A stretch of 64,000 nt of DNA from Nonomuraea aurantiaca (GCF_020215705.1 NZ_JAIWNB010000015.1:1-64000), one strand, 5' to 3'; positions 33,534 to 42,407 are shown, counted from the first letter of the stretch. Numbers and translations are program-made. The notes: a model not told the origin generated them from the sequence alone.

Positions 33534-33580
33534 TTCGCATCGAAGGGGTCAGGGGTTCGAATCCCCTCATCTCCACCAGG
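33534..33580 (+). repeat. attR core of the tRNA-Ala island
   Basis: An exact 47-bp copy of 21087-21133. Only the tRNA 3' half is present; the bases 5' of it do not form a tRNA. Confidence 0.93.
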
Positions 33581-33670
33581 GGCCGTTCTTGAGACGGCTG
33601 GACTGAAGTTGACGGGATCCCGTCTGATCATTGAGATCAGGCGGGATCTTGTCGTTTCAAGGTTTCCGAA
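33572..33670 (+). repeat. Direct repeat copy 1 with internal hairpin
   Basis: About 97 bp starting CCACCAGGGGCCGTTCTTGA, roughly 90% identical to 38553-38655. It contains GATCCCGTCTGATC facing GATCAGGCGGGATC. The hairpin halves look like two insertion-sequence ends placed back to back (compare 39268-39300). Confidence 0.8.
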
Positions 33671-33827
33671 TCTGGTCCGTCCGGGAGCATACGGGTTTCG
33701 TGGAGATCGTCGATGTCCTGTCCCGGGACATGCTTGACGCGTCGATCCCAAGACAGCGGGTGACAGGTGCTGTCTTCGGCCAGGCTGTCGTTGCGTCGTT
33801 GCGTCGTCGCGCGACGGGAGGCCGGGA

Positions 33828-33990
33828 ATGGCCCTGGTGGATATGCCCGTTGTCGAGCAGCGGTATCAGGCGGTCCTGGCTGTGCTGGCCGGCGGTTCGG
33901 TGACCGAGGTCGCCCGGTAGGCGGGGGTGGCGTGGCAGACGTTGTCGGGCTGGGTGTCTCGCTATCGCCGGGCTGGTGCACCGCTCGCGG
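33828..33990 (+). pseudogene. IS481-type transposase N-terminal remnant
   Basis: ATG 33828 opens MALVDMPVVEQRYQAVL, typical of IS481 transposases. A TAG at 33918-33920 interrupts the frame, and VAWQTLSGWVSRYRRAG (second half of the HTH) follows. The catalytic core is missing. The rest of 33671-34095 contains nothing recognisable. Confidence 0.7.
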
Positions 33991-34095
33991 CGGCCGCATG
34001 CGTCTCCGTCACAGATGCGGACGGAGGTGAAGAACTTGACCGATCCCTCTGGCAGGGGTCTCCAGGGGTGAGGACGGATACCTCGAGGAGCAGGA

Positions 34096-34668
34096 TCAGA
34101 GCCGGATGCCCTTGATGATCTCCGCCAACCCTGGCACGAGAGGCGGGCTCGCCATCACGGTGACGACGACTCCCGCGCGCTCGACCCAGCCCGTGTACAC
34201 ACCGGCCCCAAGCGCGCCGTCGCCCTGCTGGCGAAGCACCTGGCGATCGCCGATCTTCGTGGTGGTCGTGTCACCGGAGAAGGTCCCGATGTGGAACGGC
34301 GCGTTCTTGAGCTGCGCCAACGAGGTCGCCTTCGGCCAGCACACCACCCTGACCCACAGCGCCCGGTGCCGGCGGCTCATGTCGTCGCGGTCGTCGGACC
34401 ATTGGTAGCTGTACTCGGCGATGCCGTCGTGCCTGTCGACGAGGACCTGCCCGTACGTGAACCCCTTCGGGATGTGGTTGACGCGAACTCCTTTGACCGC
34501 TGCCGCGCCTCTCGCCGGCTTGTCGACCTTGGCAGCTGACGACCGCAGAATGTCTGCCTTGGAGGGGACGGGACAGCTCGGCCGCTCCGCCGCCTGTGCG
34601 GGGAAGGCCACGACAGACGCGGCAACAGGGAGCACGGCCAGGGCGGCAAGCTTCTGAATCTTGTTCAT
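34096..34668 (-). CDS. Secreted protein of unknown function
   Basis: 190 residues from ATG 34668, the start that gives a clean Sec signal (KIQKLAALAVLPVAASVVAF then PAQAAE, cleavage near residue 26). No strong ribosome site, so the start is moderately certain. The mature part has two Cys (RPSCPVPS and VRVVCWPKA) that may pair, and a beta-rich core (GFTYGQVLVDRHDGIAEYSY). No family recognised. The gene lies 185 bp from the divergent kinase gene. Confidence 0.6.
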   Translation of the reverse strand: MNKIQKLAALAVLPVAASVVAFPAQAAERPSCPVPSKADILRSSAAKVDKPARGAAAVKGVRVNHIPKGFTYGQVLVDRHDGIAEYSYQWSDDRDDMSRRHRALWVRVVCWPKATSLAQLKNAPFHIGTFSGDTTTTKIGDRQVLRQQGDGALGAGVYTGWVERAGVVVTVMASPPLVPGLAEIIKGIRL

Positions 34669-34852
34669 GGCAGGGTTGGATGCGTCCGGATCGAGAAAGG
34701 TTCGGCACTCTTTTCGAGTTCCACCCGCCGCAGCGTAGGGCCCAAGACAGCCCACTCCGGCGCGTCCCAGGGATGGGATCGCTCAGAAGGAGCGATGCGC
34801 ACATGGGTATTTTGGGCGGAACTTCGTCGGTGATGAGTGCATCAAACCGAGC

Positions 34853-37800
34853 GTGTTGATCGAAGGAGACCCTCAGCGGCTCGGTCGTTACTGGCTGGCC
34901 GGGCGGCTCGGCGCCGGCGGCCAGGGAGTGGTGTATGAGGCATATGCCGAGGACGGCCGCCGGGTGGCGATCAAGGTGCTGTACGGCGATCAGGTGGCCC
35001 AGCTCGGCCGGGAGGCGGCGGCCGCCCAGCGGGTGGCCTCATTCTGCACCGCGCCGATCATCGAGGCCAAGCTGGAGGGCCCGCGTCCCTACATCGTCAG
35101 CGAGTACGTGGAGGGCCCGAGCCTGCGCACGGCGGGCAGGATCTTCGCGGGTGACGACCTGCACCGCCTGGCCACCGCCATCGCGACGGCGCTGACCGCC
35201 ATCCACGACGCCGGGGTGATCCACCGCGACCTCAAGCCCGACAACGTGCTGCTGGGCCCGGACGGCCCCCGCGTGATCGACTTCGGCATCGCCAGGACCG
35301 CCGAGATGTCGCTCACCGCGACCGGCGTGGTGAGCGGCACGCCCACCTACATGGCCCCTGAGGTGTTCATCGGCCAGCGAGCGGACGCCTCGGCGGACGT
35401 GTTCGCCTGGGGAGCCGTCATCGTCTTCGCCGCCACCGGCCGTGATCCGTTCCACGCCGAGAACCTGGGAAGCGTCATGCACCAGGTGTTGTCGGCCACC
35501 CCCGACCTGTCCGCTATGCCCAGCACGCTGCGCCGGTTGGTCTCCTCGGCACTGGCCAAGGAGCCGGCCCAGCGGCCGACCGCCCGCGAGCTGCTGCTGG
35601 CGCTGGTCAGCGGCGACGGCGACCTCGACACCGCCCGCCTGCTCGCCCAGGGCGGCCACCGGGCCGCCGGGATCGGCGCGCAGGGGCACGATCCCGCGCT
35701 CGGCACGCTGGCCGAGCAGGCGTACACGATGCTCGATCCGGCCGAGCGCGAGCTGGTCCCCGAGGTGTTCCTGCGGCTGGTGACGGTGGACGAGGCGGGC
35801 GAGCTGTCGGCCCGGCATGCCGAGCTGGCCGAGCTCGTCGAGGGGCGGGCGCCGCACGAGGTGGCCGCCGTGCGCAGGATCCTCGCCGTGTTCGGCTACC
35901 TCCTGGCCAGGCAGGACGGCGGCGTACGGCTGGCCAGGCCGGCCCTGCCCCAGGCCTGGCCGCGGTACCGCCGGTGGATCGAGACCAACCGCGACGGCCT
36001 GGCCGTACACCGGCAGATCCTCGCCGCGGCGCGACGCTGGGAGACGGCGGGACGCCGGGACGGCGACCTGTTCCAGGGCAGCAACCTGGACAGCGCGTTG
36101 GAGTGGGCGGCCACCGCCCGCCGCGACATCACCCTGTCGCCCACCGAACGCGACTTCCTGTCCGCGGCGGCCACCCTGACCAGGCACAGGGCCAGGCGGG
36201 CCCGGCTGACCTCGCTGAGCCTGGGCGGGCTGCTGGTGATCGCGCTGGTAGCCGGCGGGCTGGCCGTACAGCAGAGCGCGGTGGCCGACGACCGGGCCGA
36301 GCAGATCGCCGGGCAGCTGACCAGGTCGGAGGCGGCCAGGCTCGCGGGGGTGGCGACCACGACCCGCGGGAGCGACCCTCGCCAGGCGATGCTGGCGAGC
36401 CTGGCGGCCTGGCGGCTGGACCGCACGCCGGCCACCAGGGCGGCCCTGGTGGCCTCGCTGGCGCAGCGCGAGACGGCGATGTTCCGCGACCCGTCGACCG
36501 CGGGCGACACGGTACGCACGCTCGGCGCCGACGGCCGGACGCTGATCAGCGCCGATTCCACCGCGACGCGCGCGTGGGACGTGCGCAACGGCCGGCTCCT
36601 GCGGACACGCGGCGCCCGGCCGGCCGAGCCGATGGACAGCGTGACGCTGAGCCCGTCGGGCAAGGTGCTGGTGACCGTGACGGCCAGGCGCGCATCCGCG
36701 GTGGACCTCGTCAGCGGCAGGCCGATCAGCGACTACGTCTTCCCCACTGCCAAGGATTTCACGAACGAGTGGGTCGACGTGGCGTTCGAGCGGGACGATT
36801 CCGTCCTGCTCCAGGAGGGTGACCGGCGTACCCGCTGGGACCTGCGAACCGGCGCCGCCAAGGCGCTCGGGCCCGCCCCCGCGGGCACATTCAGCCGGGA
36901 CGGGGTCTGGCAGGCCGCGCGGCGCGGTCGTCTGCTGGAGCTGACCAACCTGAGGACCGGGGCGAAGGACTTCATCGGCGACAAGGACGGCGCCGGCACC
37001 CAGGGCACCTGGAACGGCGGCGCGGCCGTGTTCGGCGCCGGCCTCATCGCGACGGTGGCGCCGCGGTCGATCCAGTTCTGGCGCAGGTCGGACACGCAAC
37101 TGCTCACCACGGTCCAGGTACGGGGGGAATTTGATGAGGCGGCGCAGGGAGCCTTCGACGGAAGCACGTTCCGCTACCTGCTGGGCGACCAGGTTTTCTC
37201 GGTGGACGTGGCCGACCTGACCACCGAGGACGACGATCACCTTGTGAGCACGGCGGCGCTGAGCGGCGACGGGCGGCTCGTGGTCCGCGACGGCGAGCTG
37301 TCGGCCGTCGGCGGGAGGAAGGTCGGCGCGTTGCCGGAGGCGGAGTACGCGGTATTCAGCCCGGACTCCCGTTTCGTCGCCACGTTCGGGCCCGGGGTGC
37401 GGATCGTGGACACCGCCTCGGCCGCCGTCCAGGGCACGCTGCGCACGTCCGCCGTGCAGGTGGCCTTCTCTCCCGACGGCGCCAGGCTGGTCGTGGTCAC
37501 CGAGAAGGGCGGGGTCGAGCTGTGGGACCGGCAGACCAGGCGGCGCATGTGGTCGGCCGAGGCGGGCGCGGCGAAGTACGCGGCCTTCTCCTCCGACGGG
37601 CGGACGCTGGTGGTGGCAGGCGACCGCATTCACCTGCTGGAGACGGCCGCAGGCAAGGCGTTGGGACCGGCGTTCGGCGGCGGCGGCAGGAACGCCGAGG
37701 GGGTGCGCGCGTATTTCACCCGCTCCGGCAAGGCGGTCGTGGTGCTCGACGCGCGGCGACGGATGACGGTCTGGGACGTGGCCACGCGCCGCAGGCTCGC

Positions 37801-38152
37801 CACCGCGCGCGGGTTCGGCGACCCCGCCGCCTACTCGCCGCGCGAGGACCTGCTCGCCAGCCTTCAGCTGGGGGGAAGGGTGCGGCTGGTCGACGTGATG
37901 TCGGGCACGGACCTGGGCGCGCTGCTCGACCAGGGCGGCGGGCAGGACCCGGAGACCGGGCAGCCGCTCGACGTGGCGTTCACCGGCGACGGGTCGGCGG
38001 TGCTGACCGTGGACGGCAACGGCGCGGTCAGGCGGCACGCCGTGGGCGGGGAGGCGTTGGCGGCGGCGGTGTGCGCGAAGGCGGGCGGGCTGAGCGCGGC
38101 CCAGTGGCGGGTGATCGTACCCACGCTGCCGTACAGAAAGGCATGTCCCTAG
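34853..38152 (+). CDS. Transmembrane Ser/Thr protein kinase with C-terminal beta-propeller
   Basis: 1099 residues from GTG 34853. The N-terminal Hanks kinase is complete: GAGGQGVVYEA (20-30), VAIKVL with Lys41, HRDLKPDN with Asp126, DFG at 143 and PTYMAPEVF. A helical region (about 285-440) resembles the linker of STAND-type actinomycete proteins. One membrane helix lies at about 453-475 (LGGLLVIALVAGGLAV), and a sensor-like part follows with repeated WD40-like blades (ADGRTLISADSTATRAWDV, FSPDGARLVVVTEKGGVELWD, FSSDGRTLVVAGDRIHLLET). The propeller is probably extracytoplasmic and senses wall or ligand state. No phosphatase or substrate gene is adjacent. Confidence 0.88.
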   Translation: MLIEGDPQRLGRYWLAGRLGAGGQGVVYEAYAEDGRRVAIKVLYGDQVAQLGREAAAAQRVASFCTAPIIEAKLEGPRPYIVSEYVEGPSLRTAGRIFAGDDLHRLATAIATALTAIHDAGVIHRDLKPDNVLLGPDGPRVIDFGIARTAEMSLTATGVVSGTPTYMAPEVFIGQRADASADVFAWGAVIVFAATGRDPFHAENLGSVMHQVLSATPDLSAMPSTLRRLVSSALAKEPAQRPTARELLLALVSGDGDLDTARLLAQGGHRAAGIGAQGHDPALGTLAEQAYTMLDPAERELVPEVFLRLVTVDEAGELSARHAELAELVEGRAPHEVAAVRRILAVFGYLLARQDGGVRLARPALPQAWPRYRRWIETNRDGLAVHRQILAAARRWETAGRRDGDLFQGSNLDSALEWAATARRDITLSPTERDFLSAAATLTRHRARRARLTSLSLGGLLVIALVAGGLAVQQSAVADDRAEQIAGQLTRSEAARLAGVATTTRGSDPRQAMLASLAAWRLDRTPATRAALVASLAQRETAMFRDPSTAGDTVRTLGADGRTLISADSTATRAWDVRNGRLLRTRGARPAEPMDSVTLSPSGKVLVTVTARRASAVDLVSGRPISDYVFPTAKDFTNEWVDVAFERDDSVLLQEGDRRTRWDLRTGAAKALGPAPAGTFSRDGVWQAARRGRLLELTNLRTGAKDFIGDKDGAGTQGTWNGGAAVFGAGLIATVAPRSIQFWRRSDTQLLTTVQVRGEFDEAAQGAFDGSTFRYLLGDQVFSVDVADLTTEDDDHLVSTAALSGDGRLVVRDGELSAVGGRKVGALPEAEYAVFSPDSRFVATFGPGVRIVDTASAAVQGTLRTSAVQVAFSPDGARLVVVTEKGGVELWDRQTRRRMWSAEAGAAKYAAFSSDGRTLVVAGDRIHLLETAAGKALGPAFGGGGRNAEGVRAYFTRSGKAVVVLDARRRMTVWDVATRRRLATARGFGDPAAYSPREDLLASLQLGGRVRLVDVMSGTDLGALLDQGGGQDPETGQPLDVAFTGDGSAVLTVDGNGAVRRHAVGGEALAAAVCAKAGGLSAAQWRVIVPTLPYRKACP

Positions 38153-38187
38153 CCGGCGACCGCGACGAAGCCCGTGCCGCGGTGGGT

Positions 38188-38290
38188 CACATCGGAGTAG
38201 GCGCGTATGTGATCCTCGCCCTCAATGGTCTGCAACTGACGACACCCGACCACATCCGTGGACGGGTCATGGTGTTCGTCTTCAGCTCTC
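38188..38290 (+). pseudogene. MFS exporter fragment
   Basis: About 30 codons read GAYVILALNGLQLTTPDHIRGRVM, the conserved helix and GRVM loop of enterobactin/macrolide-type MFS exporters. Neither end is preserved. The remainder to 38552 shows nothing recognisable. Confidence 0.55.
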
Positions 38291-38552
38291 GTCCGCGTTC
38301 CGTTCTCCGCGCGATCATCTGGTCAATCGGGTCATCACGTATCAGGGTCACACAATTGGATACCCCCACGAGGGCCCCTTCGATGCCTGACGCTGACCTC
38401 ACCGGCCCTGCATCGTCAACGCTCAGGACGGAGCGACACCGGGCCGGGTGTAACGGCCCGATCGCAGGCTGAGCGGGAAATGATCTCCAAGAGTTCGGGA
38501 AGCGATCTTCAAACAGTCGTTCCTCCGCATGCCACAACCACTTGTGAACACC

Positions 38553-38655
38553 CCACCAGGGGCCGTTCTTGAAACGGCTGGACTGAGGTTGACGGGATCC
38601 CGTCTGATCATCGCGATCAGGCGGGATCTTGTCGTTTCGTGGGGTTCCGAATCGG
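38553..38655 (+). repeat. Direct repeat copy 2 with internal hairpin
   Basis: Partner of 33572-33670. Here it borders the transposase remnant at 38735-39268, supporting the view that it contains a terminal sequence of that element. It again begins CCACCAGGGGCCG, the last bases of the tRNA-Ala att core. Confidence 0.8.
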
Positions 38656-38734
38656 GTTCGTCCTGGGTTTGGGGGCTGCGGAGCTGGTGTCTGGGAAGGC
38701 CCGGGTGGTGTCAGGCCGCTGGTGGGGGGCGAGA

Positions 38735-39268
38735 TCCGGCCGTTGGGCATGGCGAAGCCGACGGTGAGTGGGGCGCTGCGACATGGGTGGTGGGTCTTGC
38801 GGCTTATGGCGTTGGCGCCGATGCGTTTGTGCGGGGTGTCGAGGACCAGGCCAAGCGCCAACTGCGGGAAGGAGCCGAGCACGGAGCGAGTGCGGGCGGC
38901 GACGGTGAGGGTGGCGCTGTAGCCGTACTCGGGTGGGCCGTTGTCGGCCGAGTGGTGCCAGCCTGCGGTGAGCTCGGTGGAGGCGATCGGTTCGCCGGTG
39001 GAGCGGCGAGTGCGGGTTGGGCGGGCGAAGACCGGGGTGGCGGTGGTGTCGATGCCGACATCGCCGCGGAAGTGGCGGAGGTAGCCCCGGCCTTTGGCCC
39101 AGCGCACCGGGGTGAGCACCAGCGCGGTGACGATGTCCTGCAACAGTTTCCGCTTGCGCGAGTGTGCTGGGTCGTCATCTTCCCAGGCGGTGGCGGGCGT
39201 GTCGGCCTGATGCTGGGGGCAGGCGGGCGCGCCGATCGTGGCGGGCTGGATCCAGCACTGTGGTCAGC
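38735..39268 (-). pseudogene. Actinomycete IS transposase remnant, central part
   Basis: The frame reads KRKLLQDIVTALVLTPVRWA, GYLRHFRGDVGIDTTATPVFA (a catalytic Asp region) and FPQLALGLVLDTPHKRIGANA, as in a group of actinomycete IS4-like transposases. N-terminus and second half are missing. The right end near 39268-39300 carries GGGATCCCGCCTGATCA, complementary to the hairpin arm at 38617-38637. Confidence 0.65.
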
Positions 39269-39341
39269 TGTTCTAGAGGCGGCTGAATGGGATCCCGCCT
39301 GATCATATGGCCGGGCGATGTGGGTCCTGGCCGGGAGGTGA

Positions 39342-40898
39342 TCAACCCGGCTGAGCGGTGGACCCGTTTGTCGCGGTGCGCGCGGCGATATGGGCGATAT
39401 AGCCGTCGGGCCGGATGAGCACGCTGGAGCTCTCGCCGATATCGTAGGCGCTGTGCACACGGCCGCCGAGGTCGATGATCGTGCCCGGTTGGGTGACTGT
39501 GGTGTCGGTGGTGACGCGGACTGTGCGCAGCTCGACGGCGAGGGGATTGTCGATCGTGGCCTGTGCTGCCGGACGGCCGCGGTCGAAGGCCAGCAGCGTC
39601 CAGTGCGGGCCCCGGAGGAGGTCGAATATCCGGATCGCCCGGCCGGACCCCGGCTCGACGGCTTCGGCGTCCGGGGCGCGGTCACCGGGGCGGGCCCGGT
39701 GCTGGTCGCAGTCGGGCATCGGGCCGGTGAGGGGGCTGTGCGGGTAGGCGATGGTCAGACCCGTGGTGAAGTCGCCGGTGAGCCCGTGCTGCGCGGCAGA
39801 GCCGTCACCACTCTCGGCGGCGTGCATGACCGCGTGCAGGCGGGCGGTGCTGTCATCCAGGACGGCACGCGCCACCGGCCGCCGTTCGACTTCGTAGGTG
39901 TCCAGCAGGGCCGCGTCGGCGCCGCCGAGGACGGCGGCCAGCTTCCAGCCGAGGTTGTAGGCGTCCTGGATACCGGTGTTCATGCCCTGGCCGCCGGCCG
40001 GGGAGTGGATGTGGGCGGCGTCCCCGGCCAGGAAGACCCTGCCCATCCGATACCGGTCGGCCAGGCAGACATTGATCTTGTAGAGTGACAGCCAGTCCGC
40101 ATCCGTGATGGCAACCCCGGGCAGACCGGCATGCTCGGCGAAAAGGTGGCGAAACAGCTCAAGAGTGGGCTGGACCGGATCGTGGTCGTCAGCGGGAATG
40201 GACGCCTGAAACTGCCAGATATCCGTGCTGGGTAGAGGGAACAGGGACAGGATGCCGTGCTCGGGGCTCATCCACAGGTGCTGGCAGCCCCGATCCAGTC
40301 CCTCGATGTGGACGTCGCCGAGCCACCAGCGGTGTTCGCCATAGGAGACGCCCTCCAGCGCCACGCCGATCTGCTGCCGGACGAGGCTGCGGCCGCCATC
40401 GCAGCCAACGACGTAGCGGGCGCGCACCTGCTGATCGCCGGTCGCCGTGCGCACGCTGACCTCGACGGCGTCGCCGTCCTGCCGGACGTCGGTGGCTGTC
40501 GCGCCCCAGGTGATGTTGCCGCCGAGCTCGACCAGGCAATCCCGAAGGATCTGTTCGAATATCGGCTGTGACAGCCATACCGGCGCATAGGGGGCTCCCG
40601 GCTCCGCCGTACCGACCGCCGCCTCGACCGCCTCGGAGATCACCTTGTCGTGGTCGTAGTGCCGGGTAGGCACGTGTACTGCTCCCAGTTCCATGACCCG
40701 GTTGATGACGCCGAGATCGTCGGCCACTTCCAGTGCCCGCGGCTGGATGGTCTTGGCGCGGGAAGCCGTGCTGGGGCCGTCGGCCCGGTCGAGGATCCGA
40801 CAGTTGATACCGCGACGGACCAGGTCGCAGGCGAGTGCCAGCCCGGTCGGTCCGGCGCCGACGATAAGAACATCGGTCGAGATGAAAGCCTCTGCCAT
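39342..40898 (-). CDS. FAD-dependent aromatic monooxygenase
   Basis: 518 residues. Group A flavin hydroxylase: VLIVGAGPTGLALACDL (ADP-binding GxGxxG), the central DG motif VVGCDGGRSLVRQQIG and FLAGDAAHIHSPAGGQGMNTG (FAD pyrophosphate GD motif). The C-terminal thioredoxin-like domain runs from about 400 and has IRPDGYIAHIAA. Relatives hydroxylate phenols and polyketides or inactivate antibiotics. It is divergent from a MarR gene with shared operators, so expression is probably induced by an aromatic substrate. Confidence 0.88.
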   Translation of the reverse strand: MAEAFISTDVLIVGAGPTGLALACDLVRRGINCRILDRADGPSTASRAKTIQPRALEVADDLGVINRVMELGAVHVPTRHYDHDKVISEAVEAAVGTAEPGAPYAPVWLSQPIFEQILRDCLVELGGNITWGATATDVRQDGDAVEVSVRTATGDQQVRARYVVGCDGGRSLVRQQIGVALEGVSYGEHRWWLGDVHIEGLDRGCQHLWMSPEHGILSLFPLPSTDIWQFQASIPADDHDPVQPTLELFRHLFAEHAGLPGVAITDADWLSLYKINVCLADRYRMGRVFLAGDAAHIHSPAGGQGMNTGIQDAYNLGWKLAAVLGGADAALLDTYEVERRPVARAVLDDSTARLHAVMHAAESGDGSAAQHGLTGDFTTGLTIAYPHSPLTGPMPDCDQHRARPGDRAPDAEAVEPGSGRAIRIFDLLRGPHWTLLAFDRGRPAAQATIDNPLAVELRTVRVTTDTTVTQPGTIIDLGGRVHSAYDIGESSSVLIRPDGYIAHIAARTATNGSTAQPG

Positions 40899-40904
40899 TT
40901 TAGG

Positions 40905-40995
40905 TACCTACCCTAGATATCTTTTTTCTGGCCGGACGGCTGCGCTGTACGGCTCAGCTGGAGGTGTGCGACAATATACCTATAGTAGATATCTA
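40905..40995. promoter_or_regulatory. Twin MarR operator sites in the divergent promoter
   Basis: TACCTA-N3-TAGATATCT occurs at 40905-40922 and again at 40977-40994, 72 bp apart in direct orientation. Each contains the palindromic core (T)AGATATCT(A), and the first is preceded by a second palindrome TAGGTACCTA (40901-40910). One copy abuts each gene start. Confidence 0.75.
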
Positions 40996-41010
40996 ATCAA
41001 GTGAGGGTCG

Positions 41011-41499
41011 ATGACCAGCCGAAACGACGCGTTGATGGGGCTGCTGCATCGCATGACTCAGCTCACCAGCACCCTGAGCCGGGGGCAGTTGTTCGAGCGG
41101 GCGACCGCCGCCGCGGGGGTCACGTTGGACAGGCCCCTCGTGACCATCCTCGTGACCCTCCAGGCGGCCGATCGGCCGCTCAGGGTGGGAGAGCTGGCAG
41201 CCCGGATGCAACTCGCCGGGCCGTACGTCACCCGGCAGCTTAATGACCTTGAGCAGCGCCGCCTGGTCAAGCGCGTCCCGGACCCCGACGACCAGCGAGT
41301 TCGCCTGATCGCCCTCACCCCTTCAGGAGAGGGTCTCATCGGCCGCTATCTACAGGTCATCGATGGTTGGTTCGATCAGGCGCTGTCCGAATGGTCCGGA
41401 GACGACCAGCGCGACCTCGTCCGCCTGATCGGTCGGCTCGTCGACGATCTCACCACGCATCTGGACGCGATCGTCAATGAGGACGCCTTCGTCGAATAG
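41011..41499 (+). CDS. MarR-family transcriptional regulator
   Basis: 162 residues; ATG 41011 with TGAGGG seven bases upstream. Winged helix at about 50-110: RVGELAARMQLAGPYVTRQLNDLEQRRLVKRV and the wing PDDQRVRLIALTPSG. Helical dimerisation segments lie at both ends. It probably represses itself and the adjacent monooxygenase from the twin sites between them, releasing DNA on binding a phenolic ligand. Confidence 0.88.
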   Translation: MTSRNDALMGLLHRMTQLTSTLSRGQLFERATAAAGVTLDRPLVTILVTLQAADRPLRVGELAARMQLAGPYVTRQLNDLEQRRLVKRVPDPDDQRVRLIALTPSGEGLIGRYLQVIDGWFDQALSEWSGDDQRDLVRLIGRLVDDLTTHLDAIVNEDAFVE

Positions 41500-41635
41500 C
41501 GCCCAAAGTCCATGATCAACCCTCGGGGAGAGTCGGGCTGACGCTGGGAAACGATCGCTGCCGGTCTGGGAAGCGATCTTCTCAACCCCTTCTACATCCC
41601 AGGCCAGCTGTACTCGTGAACACCCCACCCAGGTC

Positions 41636-41670
41636 AAAGGCCACTTCCAGCCATCGGACGTGGCCTTTTT
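41636..41670 (+). terminator. Rho-independent terminator
   Basis: AAAGGCCAC and GTGGCCTTT with a 15-base loop, followed by TT. It lies between the MarR gene and the convergent integrase remnant. The layout mirrors the terminator next to the island integrase at 21149. Confidence 0.8.
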
Positions 41671-41708
41671 GATCTTCTGAGTGACAAACTGAGTGACATG
41701 CTGGCGGG

Positions 41709-41944
41709 CTACACGTCCGCGATGCCGTCGAAGATACGATCCATGGCCAGCGCGCCGGTTTGGAGCACGGGGCGGATCTGGTGTCGATAGACGGTCTCGG
41801 TCACGGTGGTGCTGGCGTGTCCGCACAGTTTTGCGATCTCGTCTATGGATAGGCCGCCGTCGTCGGAGAGCAGCGACACGAAGCTGTGTCGTAGCTCACG
41901 TGGTGTCCATGCGTCGGCATAGATGCCCTTGATGCCTCTGATGG
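41709..41944 (-). pseudogene. Second tyrosine integrase, C-terminal remnant
   Basis: About 75 residues: YADAWTPRELRHSFVSLLSD (HxxR), KLCGHASTTVTE and VYRHQIRPVLQ with the Tyr nucleophile, ending at a TAG. It is related to but distinct from the island integrase at 21226 and has no N-terminal part, so it marks the scar of another integrated element. Confidence 0.8.
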
Positions 41945-42059
41945 GCGTGGCAGGGTTCTGGCCGGCAGGTGCAGCGGGTCTTGTCGGTGCAGGCGTGGGT
42001 GCGAACGTGAGTGAGACGGCCGGTCCAGCATGGCGATCAGGGCGGTCCCTGGCGCAGGG

Positions 42060-42407
42060 TCAAGCCGGAGGACCGGGGATCGTAGCGCAGGCGATGATCG
42101 AAGAGGTCAGATCGCGCAGCGGGGTCAGCAGGCGCGGATAGTCGGCCGCGTTGAGCGCGTACAGGCGTTGTGCGCCGTTGCGGCGCACGGTGAGCAGCCC
42201 CGCGTCACGCAGGATCTTCAGATGGTGCGACACAGCGGGCTGGGACAGGCCCAGGTGGTCGGCGATGTCGCTCACGCTGCGCGAAGCGCCGGATTCGAGC
42301 AGGAACACGATGATCTCCTGCCTGCGTTCGTCGCCCAGCGCGGTGAACAGCGGCCGGGTCGTGGCGAACAGCGCCAGGACGTCCTGTGCCTCGGCATGGC
42401 CGGTCAT
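42060..42407 (-). CDS. ArsR-type transcriptional regulator
   Basis: 115 residues; its ATG overlaps the stop of the upstream gene (ATGA). Winged helix: LFTALGDERRQEIIVFLLE, SDIADHLGLSQPAVSHHLKILRDAGLL and the wing VRRNGAQRLYAL. No metal-binding Cys motif (CVC) is present, so it is not a classic arsenic sensor. It probably represses its own operon with the reductase-like gene; an ATTTAAAT palindrome at 43346-43353 in that promoter is a candidate site. Confidence 0.85.
   Translation of the reverse strand: MTGHAEAQDVLALFATTRPLFTALGDERRQEIIVFLLESGASRSVSDIADHLGLSQPAVSHHLKILRDAGLLTVRRNGAQRLYALNAADYPRLLTPLRDLTSSIIACATIPGPPA

Larger units (their letters stand above)
21087..33580. mobile_element. Integrated genomic island (remnant integrative/conjugative element) in tRNA-Ala
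   Basis: A 12.5-kb segment bounded by 47-bp direct repeats of the tRNA-Ala 3' half. The left end has a tyrosine integrase, a ribbon-helix-helix gene, an excisionase-like gene and the C-terminus of an FtsK/Tra translocase, the gene set of actinomycete integrative conjugative elements. No replication initiator or complete transfer gene is left. Nested insertions and a TPR gene fill the middle, and a putative modified-peptide cluster and a 107-residue gene fill the right end. The integrase frameshift suggests the island is now fixed. Confidence 0.9.
41500..42059. other. Region with terminator and integrase remnant
   Basis: Beyond the two items annotated separately there is no gene. The stretch 41545-41632 (GGGAAGCGATCTTC... 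GTGAACACCCCACC) resembles 38490-38560, possibly old att flanks of a second element. Confidence 0.4.

Noticed and set aside
35039-38038. 999-codon minus-strand open frame
   Set aside because: Exactly antisense to the Ser/Thr kinase, whose motifs are unmistakable. His/Arg/Gly-rich composition without domains.
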